Positions 1-5,113 of a DNA stretch of 5,113 bases are shown one piece after another; the stretch's first letter is position 1; the number at the start of each line of letters is the position of its first letter. The position numbers were made by a program, and so were the translations under genes. Source of the stretch: Chromatiales bacterium. GTDB lineage: Bacteria > Pseudomonadota > Gammaproteobacteria > UBA6429 > Thiohalophilaceae. A model generated the notes under the pieces. That model saw nothing but the letters and a program-made list of their open reading frames with translations, did no database searches and had not been told where the DNA came from. Location of the stretch: the NCBI GenBank assembly GCA_027070385.1, contig JALXDW010000310.1, positions 1 through 5,113 on the forward strand, given 5' to 3'.

Positions 1-934
1 CTTTTTTCAGCCGCATGCCCAGTAGCAGTATAACATCGGCATCGTGGATATAGCTGGGTGTCTTTTTCGCTGTATTAAAGGTTTTATATAAGAAGTAAAA
101 ATAACTCAGCCCGGCTGTTAATACAATAATAGTAACGGATAGTAACAACATGGCGATACCATCGGCACCAATGGCTTTAGTGTGCTTGCCCTTGAATAGG
201 CGCATGATGGTGATGTTCAACAAACCCATCGGGTACATTCCACGGCTAATCAATGACCAGGCCACCATGCGGGTAATTAACAGAATATCGGTGACACCTC
301 TGAAATGAGAGGGACGTGCGTCAGGGTTATAAATGGCTTCAATCTTGATAGGAATACTTTTAAAACCATATTTTGCTGCATCAATCAAAATTTCACTTTC
401 AAATACAAAACTTTTGGAACGTTGTATATCAGGGGTTAATTTCCTGATTAATTCAGTCGGGTATAAGCGAAAACCGGATTGACTATCGTCGATCACATAG
501 CCTGCTGCCCATGATAACCAGAAATTGGCAAATTTATTGGCATAATAACGTTTGGCCGGTATGGCTGTTTTATCCGCCAGCCGGGCACCAATAATGATCG
601 TTTGTGGATGTTGTTGGGCATGGTGTATAAAACGTGGAATATCTTCGGGACAGTGCTGGCCATCAGCATCGAGTGTGATAATGGCATCGACACCGAGGTG
701 TTCTGCGTAGCGCATACCATTCCAGAGGCTGGCGGCTTTGCCCATGTTTTTTTCATTGGTTAAAACAACCAGTTTGGGGGTTTTTTCCTGCAATGCCTGT
801 AGCAGCGGTAGTGTTTGGTCACTGGAACCATCATCGACAACAATGACCTGGTCAGCCTGCTGTAGCGCTCGGGTGACAACATCGACAATGCTACGTTGTT
901 CGTTATAAGCTGGAATAACGATAGCGATTTGCAT
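1..934 (-). CDS. Family-2 glycosyltransferase with C-terminal membrane segment, apparently fused to a DUF218-type domain (C-terminus cut by window edge)
   Basis: The visible part is 311 codons, open to the left edge with no stop. It begins MQIAIVIPAYNEQRSIVDVV, a classic GT-A start. Other motifs seen are VVDDGSSDQT (about residues 32-41, nucleotide-sugar binding), NMGKAASLWNGM (63-74), the metal-binding DxD motif in LDADGQH (88-94) and QSGFRLYP (152-159). This pattern resembles DPM1-like polyprenyl-phosphate sugar transferases, so a role in lipid-linked sugar or envelope glycan synthesis at the cytoplasmic membrane is likely. Donor and acceptor cannot be read from sequence. A hydrophobic stretch follows at about 258-283 (IGADGIAMLLLSVTIVLLTA and onward). 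Then comes DADVILLLGMRLK (298-310), which looks like the first strand of a DUF218 (YdcF/SanA/ElyC) domain; this is inference because the rest is outside the window. The start at 934 is preferred because GGGA lies 6 nt upstream. An in-frame ATG at 946 has no ribosome-binding site. Confidence 0.9.
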   Translation of the reverse strand, partial: MQIAIVIPAYNEQRSIVDVVTRALQQADQVIVVDDGSSDQTLPLLQALQEKTPKLVVLTNEKNMGKAASLWNGMRYAEHLGVDAIITLDADGQHCPEDIPRFIHHAQQHPQTIIIGARLADKTAIPAKRYYANKFANFWLSWAAGYVIDDSQSGFRLYPTELIRKLTPDIQRSKSFVFESEILIDAAKYGFKSIPIKIEAIYNPDARPSHFRGVTDILLITRMVAWSLISRGMYPMGLLNITIMRLFKGKHTKAIGADGIAMLLLSVTIIVLTAGLSYFYFLYKTFNTAKKTPSYIHDADVILLLGMRLKK

Positions 935-940
935 GTGGCG

Positions 941-944
941 TCCC
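941..944 (-). promoter_or_regulatory. Weak Shine-Dalgarno (GGGA) for the glycosyltransferase gene
   Basis: On the minus strand GGGA sits 6 nt before the ATG at 934. It supports that start over the in-frame ATG at 946, which would place the GGGA inside the coding region and add only the residues MGRH. Confidence 0.45.
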
Positions 945-968
945 ATCTATAAAGTTGATTAATAATAG

Positions 969-1000
969 TGCCAAGTCTATTTTATTATTATAGTTTGGCA
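969..1000. repeat. Imperfect inverted repeat in the divergent intergenic region
   Basis: The left arm TGCCAAGTCTAT (969-980) and right arm ATAGTTTGGCA (990-1000) pair as TGCCAA/TTGGCA and CTAT/ATAG. A small asymmetric internal bulge lies within the arms, and a 9-nt AT-rich spacer separates them. The right arm overlaps the -10 box of the minus-strand promoter, so it could be an operator for a dimeric regulator. No specific regulator's site is recognised, and the AT-rich half could arise by chance. Confidence 0.4.
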
Positions 1001-1016
1001 GAAAAATGCGTTACAG
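987..1016 (-). promoter_or_regulatory. Candidate sigma-70 promoter for the glycosyltransferase gene
   Basis: On the minus strand there is a perfect TATAAT -10 box (987-992). A weak -35 match CTGTAA (1011-1016, 3 of 6 consensus bases) lies at 18-nt spacing. Transcription would begin near 980, giving a leader of about 45 nt before the ATG at 934. The weak -35 and the overlapping dyad (969-1000) would fit an activated or repressed promoter, but that is inference. Confidence 0.45.
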
Positions 1017-1027
1017 TCGCCAGAAAC

Positions 1028-1056
1028 TTGCTGCTGTAAGTGTTAGCCGTTATTAT
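1028..1056 (+). promoter_or_regulatory. Candidate sigma-70 promoter for the lipoprotein gene
   Basis: TTGCTG (1028-1033) and TATTAT (1051-1056, 5 of 6 to the -10 consensus) are separated by 17 nt. Transcription would start near 1063, leaving a leader of about 47 nt that is very AT-rich. The -35 box keeps only the TTG core. The surrounding AT-richness offers other weak -10 matches, so the exact position is uncertain. Confidence 0.4.
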
Positions 1057-1097
1057 AAAGTAAAGGGTTTAAAATAATATTAAAACATCGAATATTT

Positions 1098-1102
1098 AAG
1101 GA
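1098..1102 (+). promoter_or_regulatory. Shine-Dalgarno AAGGA for the lipoprotein gene
   Basis: AAGGA lies 7 nt before the ATG at 1110. This is good spacing and fixes the start. The resulting N-terminus is a well-formed lipoprotein signal peptide, which independently confirms the choice. Confidence 0.75.
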
Positions 1103-1109
1103 AAAAATC

Positions 1110-1499
1110 ATGTCATTCAAAAAAATATCAACCGTTATCCTCGCTGTTCTTTTAGTTGCTCTTATTGGCTGTCGAACGAATCCTGTGCGTGAAGTTAATA
1201 ATGCACCTGTGTTGGCAACCGGGCAATACACCATGAAGGATGTTAAAAATGCTATCTTCAGAGCCGGACAGAGTATCGGATGGGGAATGAAAGAGGTTAA
1301 ACCCGGTCTTATTATTGCCACTATTTTTGTGCGTAATCATATGGCGAAAGTAGAAATTAGCTATTCCAAAAAATCGTTTAGTATTCACTACAAAGACAGT
1401 GCCGGTTTAAATTATGACGGTACCAATATTCACAGAAATTACAATAACTGGATTAAAAATCTGGAGCAGCGCATTAACTCACAGTTAAGTGGTTTGTAA
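1110..1499 (+). CDS. Small predicted lipoprotein of a conserved uncharacterised family
   Basis: This is a 129-residue protein. The N-terminus MSFKKISTVILAVLLVALIG is a short basic plus hydrophobic signal peptide, ending in the lipobox L-I-G-C with the lipidated cysteine at residue 21. The residue after the cysteine is Arg, not Asp, so outer-membrane sorting by Lol is expected. The mature part has a roughly 15-residue linker. Next comes a helix (TMKDVKNAIFRAGQSIGW, 41-58), then three likely strands (about 60-75, 77-87 and 89-102). A final helix carries the signature IHRNYNNWIKNLEQRI (107-122). That alpha-beta-beta-beta-alpha layout and the Y-x-G-x-x-IHxNYNxW pattern match my memory of small proteobacterial lipoproteins annotated only as hypothetical. 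I know of no assigned function. The gene is a single-gene unit with its own candidate promoter and ribosome-binding site, divergent from the glycosyltransferase and convergent with trkH. It ends 15 nt before a terminator. Confidence 0.88.
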   Translation: MSFKKISTVILAVLLVALIGCRTNPVREVNNAPVLATGQYTMKDVKNAIFRAGQSIGWGMKEVKPGLIIATIFVRNHMAKVEISYSKKSFSIHYKDSAGLNYDGTNIHRNYNNWIKNLEQRINSQLSGL

Positions 1500-1514
1500 T
1501 TCTGAAGTGCAATG

Positions 1515-1555
1515 CTAAAAAAGGCGTGTATTGTAAAGATACGCGCCTTTTTTAG
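1515..1555. terminator. Bidirectional intrinsic terminator between the lipoprotein gene and trkH
   Basis: Two 16-nt arms (1515-1530 and 1540-1555) pair fully, with one G-U wobble (1527 with 1543) read on the plus strand, around a 9-nt loop. The GC-rich centre is GGCG/CGCC, flanked by six A on one arm and six T on the other, so both strands end in a U-tract. It lies 15 nt after the lipoprotein stop and 22 nt past the trkH stop, serving both converging transcripts. Confidence 0.92.
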
Positions 1556-1577
1556 TGGGGTATCTTCAGGCTATCAA

Positions 1578-3026
1578 TTAACGTTTCCAGAAGGCGGGTG
1601 TTAATAACACTAATAAGGTAAAGATTTCCAGTCGCCCGAGGAGCATCGCAAAGCATAATATCCATTTTACGCTATCATCGAGACTGGCGTAGTTAAGCCC
1701 CACTTCATTGAGCCCCGGGCCCAGGTTATTCAGGCAGGCAGCAACAGCAGAAAAGGCGGTAACCTGATCAAGCCCTAAAAACATCAACATTAAAAGCATA
1801 ACACTGAAGATCGCGACGTAGACGGAGAAGAACCCCCAAACTGATTCGATAACACGTGCTTGTAGCGGTTTTCCACCAATTTTTATTGTCAGGATGGCAT
1901 TGGGGTGGATAACACGCATGATTTCACGCATGCCTTGTTTAAATAAAAGCAGAAAACGAATGACTTTCATGCCACCACCGGTTGAGCCAGCACAGCCACC
2001 GACAAAACTCAGAAATAATAACATCACCGGTAAAAAACCGGGCCATAAATGATATTCCTGCGTGGTAAAACCGGTGGTGGTACCAATGGAGACAACCTGA
2101 AAAATACTGTTCAAAATAGTTTGGTTGGTTGTAGGAAAATGATTGCGATAAAACAGATAGCTGGTTGAAATAATGATAGCGATTATCATCAGTGACAGGT
2201 AGGTTTTAAATTCAGCATCCATTAAATAGGCTTTGATGCTGCGGCTGCGCCATGATGTAAAGTGCAGTGCAAAATTAATACCGGAAATAAACATAAAGAT
2301 AATGGCGGTGATTTCAATCAGAGGTTTGTCTATAAAGTACGCCATACTGACATCATGTGTTGAAAACCCGCCAATGGAAACCGTTGAAAAGCTGTGCGCA
2401 ATGGCGTCAAACACGGTCATGCCGGCAAACCAGTAACCGAGTCCACATAAAACGGTCAGTGTTAAGTAAATATACCAGAGTGCTTTTGCCGTTTCTGTCA
2501 GGCGTGGGGTCAGCTTGCTATCTTTCATGGGGCCTGGTGTTTCGGCACGGTAGAGTTGCATACCACCAATGCCGAGCATGGGCATAATGGCAACCGCTAA
2601 AACCACAATACCCATGCCTCCGAGCCATTGTAATTGTTGTCGATAGTACAGAATGGATTTTGGTAATGATTCAATATTAGTGATAACGGTTGCACCGGTC
2701 GTGGTGAGTCCTGAAATGGACTCAAAAATAGAATCAGTGATAGAGGTGTGTTCTGCCAATATTAGTGGTAATGATCCAAACAATCCAAGGACCGTCCAGA
2801 AGGCCACTACCACAATAAAACCATCTCGCAAGCGTAATTCCTTTCGGGATTTGTAAACCGGCAACCAGAGAATAAGACCTGTCGTAACGGTTACCAGAAA
2901 CGTCATGATAAAAGCATGTAAGGCACCATCATTATAGATTAATGAAACAATAACCGGTGGTAATTGTGTGACGCTGAAGATCATCAGCAATAAACCAATA
3001 ATGCGTTGTATGGCAAAAAATTGCAT
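1578..3026 (-). CDS. trkH: Trk system potassium uptake protein TrkH (K+ channel/transporter membrane subunit)
   Basis: This is a 482-residue polytopic inner-membrane protein, close to the 483 residues of E. coli TrkH. The N-terminus (MQFFAIQRIIGLL) is like the E. coli one. It belongs to the Trk/Ktr/HKT superfamily, four M1-P-M2 repeats forming one K+ pore. All four selectivity-filter loops are visible: TTTGATV (108-114), SIGGFST (217-223), TTTGFTT (316-322) and NLGPGLN (434-440), each with its key glycine. The third repeat is followed by GGCAGSTGGGMKVIR (343-357), the conserved intramembrane gating loop with its basic residue. The C-terminus has the conserved GRLEIFTLLVLL (464-475). It takes up K+ at the cytoplasmic membrane and is gated by TrkA. 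The gene starts 15 nt after the trkA stop, so the two are almost certainly co-transcribed. No clear Shine-Dalgarno precedes its ATG, suggesting coupling to trkA translation. Everything needed for function appears intact. Confidence 0.97.
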   Translation of the reverse strand: MQFFAIQRIIGLLLMIFSVTQLPPVIVSLIYNDGALHAFIMTFLVTVTTGLILWLPVYKSRKELRLRDGFIVVVAFWTVLGLFGSLPLILAEHTSITDSIFESISGLTTTGATVITNIESLPKSILYYRQQLQWLGGMGIVVLAVAIMPMLGIGGMQLYRAETPGPMKDSKLTPRLTETAKALWYIYLTLTVLCGLGYWFAGMTVFDAIAHSFSTVSIGGFSTHDVSMAYFIDKPLIEITAIIFMFISGINFALHFTSWRSRSIKAYLMDAEFKTYLSLMIIAIIISTSYLFYRNHFPTTNQTILNSIFQVVSIGTTTGFTTQEYHLWPGFLPVMLLFLSFVGGCAGSTGGGMKVIRFLLLFKQGMREIMRVIHPNAILTIKIGGKPLQARVIESVWGFFSVYVAIFSVMLLMLMFLGLDQVTAFSAVAACLNNLGPGLNEVGLNYASLDDSVKWILCFAMLLGRLEIFTLLVLLTPAFWKR

Positions 3027-3041
3027 TGTATAGACTAGTCT

Positions 3042-4418
3042 TTAAATAAAAGTAATGCCGACCTGGAACAAACGCTCGACAACGGGAATGAATTTTTTAT
3101 CAACCAGAAACAGAATAACATGATCTTCCGACTGGATAACCGTATCATGATGCGCGATGATAACTTCTTTACCGCGCACAATCGCACCAATGGTGGTACC
3201 GGGTGGCAGCTTAATATCTTCGATGCGGCGGCCGACTACTTTTGATGAGCTTTCTTCACCGTGTGCAATGGCTTCAATGGCTTCGGCTGCACCGCGACGC
3301 ACAGAATGTACCTTTACAACATCGCCGCGCCGAATATGGGTGAGCAAACTGCCGATGGTGGCTTGTTGGGGTGAAATCGCAATATCAATATTGCCACTTT
3401 GTATCAGGTCAACGTAGGCTGCGCGATTGATTAAGGTCATCACTTTACGTGCGCCCATGCTTTTTGCAAGCATCGACGAAAGGATATTGGCTTCGTCGTC
3501 ATTGGTCAGCGCACAAAATACATCAACTTTTTCGATGCCTTCTTCTTGTAGTAACTCTTCATCAGCGGCGTCGCCTAAAATAACAAGGGTATTATCCAGA
3601 TCATTGGCAATTTCTTCACTGCGAATCGGATTATGGTCAATCAGTTTAACGTTGTAATCCTGTTCCAGAGAAGCAGCAACACGACGACCGATATTGCCAC
3701 CACCGATGATCATAATACGTTTATACGGGCTATCGACCCGGCGTAATTCACTCATGACGGAGCGAATATCTTTTGTTGCCGCGATAAAAAATACTTCATC
3801 ATCGGCTTCAATAACGGTATGGCCTTCGGGAAGGATTGCGTGGCCACGTCGATAAATAGCAGCAACCCGGGTATCTACATTGGGGATATGTTCACGCAAT
3901 GTGCGTAATTCGCGGCCGACGAGTGGGCCACCATAAAAAGCTTTCACGCCCACCATTTGCACCTGGCCATCGGCAAAGTCGAGTACCTGTAAAGAACCGG
4001 GGTGCTTGATTAAGCGGTAAATATTATCGGTAATGATTTGTTCAGGACTGATTGAAACATCCAGCGGGAAAGCATCTTGGGTAAACAGTTTTTTACTTTC
4101 CTTTAAATACGCCATGCTACGAATTCGAGCGATTTTAGTTGGCGTATGAAATAACGTATAGGCAATTTGGCAGGCAACCAGGTTAGTTTCGTCGCTATCG
4201 GTGACCGCAATGATCATATCGGCATCTTCTGCACCGGCATTGCGTAGAATATCGGGGTGGGAGGCCAGGCCATGCACGGTGCGTAAGTCAAGACGGTCTT
4301 GCAGTGAACGCAGTTGAGCTTCGTTGGTGTCAACAATAGTAATATCGTTGTCTTCGCTGACCAGATTTTCAGCCAGTGAACTGCCAACCTGCCCGGCACC
4401 TAGTATAATAATTTTCAT
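3042..4418 (-). CDS. trkA: Trk system potassium uptake regulatory subunit TrkA (double RCK/KTN protein)
   Basis: This is a 458-residue soluble protein, the same length as E. coli TrkA. It is a tandem duplication of RCK_N (Rossmann, NAD-binding) plus RCK_C domains. The first Rossmann motif is GAGQVG (7-12), with the acidic residue closing strand 2 at D30. The second is GGGNIG (239-244), with D261. The two RCK_C domains fall at about 145-225 and 370-450. In the known family TrkA assembles as a cytoplasmic ring on TrkH and gates it in response to NAD(H) and ATP/ADP. Here it is the first gene of a trkA-trkH pair. The start at [12 protein letters not shown] is the family's usual one, although the upstream ACTTCATCAAATT has no recognisable Shine-Dalgarno. 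In many gammaproteobacteria trkA follows def-fmt-rsmB; here the upstream neighbour is a radical SAM gene with a 112-nt gap, so an own promoter is expected. Confidence 0.97.
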   Translation of the reverse strand: MKIIILGAGQVGSSLAENLVSEDNDITIVDTNEAQLRSLQDRLDLRTVHGLASHPDILRNAGAEDADMIIAVTDSDETNLVACQIAYTLFHTPTKIARIRSMAYLKESKKLFTQDAFPLDVSISPEQIITDNIYRLIKHPGSLQVLDFADGQVQMVGVKAFYGGPLVGRELRTLREHIPNVDTRVAAIYRRGHAILPEGHTVIEADDEVFFIAATKDIRSVMSELRRVDSPYKRIMIIGGGNIGRRVAASLEQDYNVKLIDHNPIRSEEIANDLDNTLVILGDAADEELLQEEGIEKVDVFCALTNDDEANILSSMLAKSMGARKVMTLINRAAYVDLIQSGNIDIAISPQQATIGSLLTHIRRGDVVKVHSVRRGAAEAIEAIAHGEESSSKVVGRRIEDIKLPPGTTIGAIVRGKEVIIAHHDTVIQSEDHVILFLVDKKFIPVVERLFQVGITFI

Positions 4419-4467
4419 AATTTGATGAAGTCGTTTGCTGACTCTTTAATATTGTTATTTTAAGCGT

Positions 4468-4495
4468 ATTGTAGCGGTTAGTGGCAGTATTACAA
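4468..4495 (-). promoter_or_regulatory. Candidate sigma-70 promoter for trkA-trkH
   Basis: On the minus strand, TTGTAA (4490-4495, 4 of 6 to the -35 consensus) and TACAAT (4468-4473, 5 of 6 to the -10 consensus) are 16 nt apart. Transcription would start near 4461, leaving a leader of about 43 nt before trkA. It lies in the 112-nt gap (4419-4530), in which I see no terminator hairpin for the upstream gene. Read-through from the radical SAM gene therefore remains possible. Confidence 0.45.
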
Positions 4496-4530
4496 TGCTT
4501 TATATTATTGATGCAAAGGGATTGATATTG

Positions 4531-5113
4531 TTAATCGGTTTGATCCAGATGCAGTGCTTCTTTCACCAGCAAACCACCACGACCGCTTAGCACGCTGAGC
4601 AGTTTTGCGTTGAGAAAACCAAGCCCAAAACGTAGCAGACGCATAAAATGATTGGGGTATTGCAGTGTCAGTTTCAGATAATAATGGCCAATTTGTGGAC
4701 GCTTATAAAATGCTTTGAGTATTTGCTGGTAATGGTTATCGAGTTCTTTAACCGAGATACCCTCTGGAGCCCAGACAAAATTCATGCCGTTCATTTTTTC
4801 CCAATGGTCATCGCGGATATTGGTGCCGTAGATTTCGCGGTAAATGGGCGAACCGGGGTAAGGGGTGAACTTGGTCAGGTTCATGATGGTCATTGGTATT
4901 TTGCGAATGAAATCTTTGGTTTGCTGAATGGTGTGTTCATCTTCACCAGGGAAGCCCAGCATAAATAAACCTTTGGTTCGAATACCGGCTTCAGCGGTCC
5001 ATTTAACGGCCTGTTCAGATTTTTCGACTTCGGCCTTTTTGTCCATTTTCTTTAGCAGATCATTCGAACCGGTTTCCAGTCCAAAGCTGATTTCTCCGCA
5101 ACCGGCTTTTTTT
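4531..5113 (-). CDS. Radical SAM protein, B12-binding type (N-terminus cut by window edge)
   Basis: The visible C-terminal 193 residues are in frame from the right edge to a TAA at 4533-4531. The ATG at 5046 is internal, because the frame continues upstream as AGCGEISFGLETGSNDLLKK. Numbering from the first visible residue, diagnostic segments are FGLETGS (10-16, a SAM-contacting region), AGIRTKGLFMLGFPGE (42-57), then TKFTPYPGSPIYREI (80-94). These are typical of the distal half of the radical SAM barrel in the cobalamin-binding family (BchE/HpnP-like and many uncharacterised members). The CxxxCxxC cluster motif and the B12-binding domain would lie upstream, outside the window. After the barrel there is a basic, aromatic tail (AFYKRPQIGHYYLKL, 134-148) typical of this family. 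The reaction is probably a methylation or carbon-skeleton change, but the substrate cannot be inferred. There is no evident functional link to the downstream trkAH genes. Confidence 0.85.
   Translation of the reverse strand, partial: KKAGCGEISFGLETGSNDLLKKMDKKAEVEKSEQAVKWTAEAGIRTKGLFMLGFPGEDEHTIQQTKDFIRKIPMTIMNLTKFTPYPGSPIYREIYGTNIRDDHWEKMNGMNFVWAPEGISVKELDNHYQQILKAFYKRPQIGHYYLKLTLQYPNHFMRLLRFGLGFLNAKLLSVLSGRGGLLVKEALHLDQTD

Noticed and set aside
493..756. An 87-residue open frame on the minus strand beginning MKKTWAKPPASG
   Set aside because: It is a frame-shifted reading of the glycosyltransferase, whose own frame carries all expected motifs over the same bases and is uninterrupted.
1043..1388. 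Two minus-strand open frames (92 and 78 residues) opposite the lipoprotein gene
   Set aside because: The plus-strand frame has a Shine-Dalgarno, a signal peptide with lipobox and a following terminator. The antisense frames have none of these and resemble no family.
2233..2856. Three plus-strand open frames (67-76 residues) inside trkH
   Set aside because: They are antisense shadows of a fully intact trkH, with unnatural composition and no ribosome-binding sites.
3032..3041. Perfect 10-nt palindrome AGACTAGTCT between trkA and trkH as a regulatory hairpin or operator
   Set aside because: With a realistic loop it would form only a 3-bp RNA stem, and it sits inside an operon far from any promoter. 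A chance palindrome is the simpler reading.
3157..3657. Two plus-strand open frames rich in Ser and Pro inside trkA
   Set aside because: Their Ser-rich composition is what antisense reading of the trkA codons yields. They show no domain and no start signals.
4419..4530. Possible terminator or small RNA in the gap between the radical SAM gene and trkA
   Set aside because: The gap is AT-rich, but I found no GC-rich stem followed by a T-run on either strand, and no RNA family features. Only a promoter-like pair of hexamers stands out.
4648..4968. A 106-residue plus-strand open frame opposite the radical SAM gene
   Set aside because: The opposite strand clearly encodes radical SAM motifs across the whole stretch, so this frame is an antisense artefact.

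Overview
The window looks like chromosome of a gammaproteobacterium with moderate-to-low GC (low-to-mid 40s % by eye). The best taxonomic clue is a TrkA/TrkH pair whose lengths (458 and 482 aa), N-termini and motifs closely follow the gammaproteobacterial proteins. I cannot name a genus. I see no mobile element, CRISPR array, tRNA, rRNA or riboswitch, and no gene-free stretch longer than about 175 bases.

Layout, left to right. (1) Bases 1-934, minus strand: most of a family-2 glycosyltransferase with a C-terminal membrane segment. It runs off the left edge just as what looks like a second, DUF218 (YdcF/SanA/ElyC-like) domain begins. (2) Bases 935-1109: a divergent intergenic region with candidate promoters for both flanking genes, plus an imperfect dyad overlapping the minus-strand -10 box. 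(3) Bases 1110-1499, plus strand: a small lipoprotein of a conserved but, to my knowledge, unnamed family. (4) Bases 1515-1555: a strong bidirectional terminator shared by the lipoprotein gene and the convergent trkH. (5) Bases 1578-4418, minus strand: trkA then trkH, 15 nt apart, probably one transcript from a promoter near 4468-4495. (6) Bases 4531-5113, minus strand: the C-terminal 193 residues of a radical SAM protein of the B12-binding type, whose N-terminal half lies beyond the right edge.

How the genes relate: TrkH is the membrane K+ channel subunit and TrkA its cytoplasmic nucleotide-binding regulator, so together they form the core of a Trk potassium uptake system. The glycosyltransferase, lipoprotein and radical SAM gene have no evident link to K+ uptake. 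The first two fit envelope functions and the radical SAM enzyme's substrate is unknown. Most of the window is ordinary housekeeping sequence. The points most worth checking are the apparent glycosyltransferase-DUF218 fusion at the left edge and the uncharacterised lipoprotein family. I did not find a convincing new multi-gene system.
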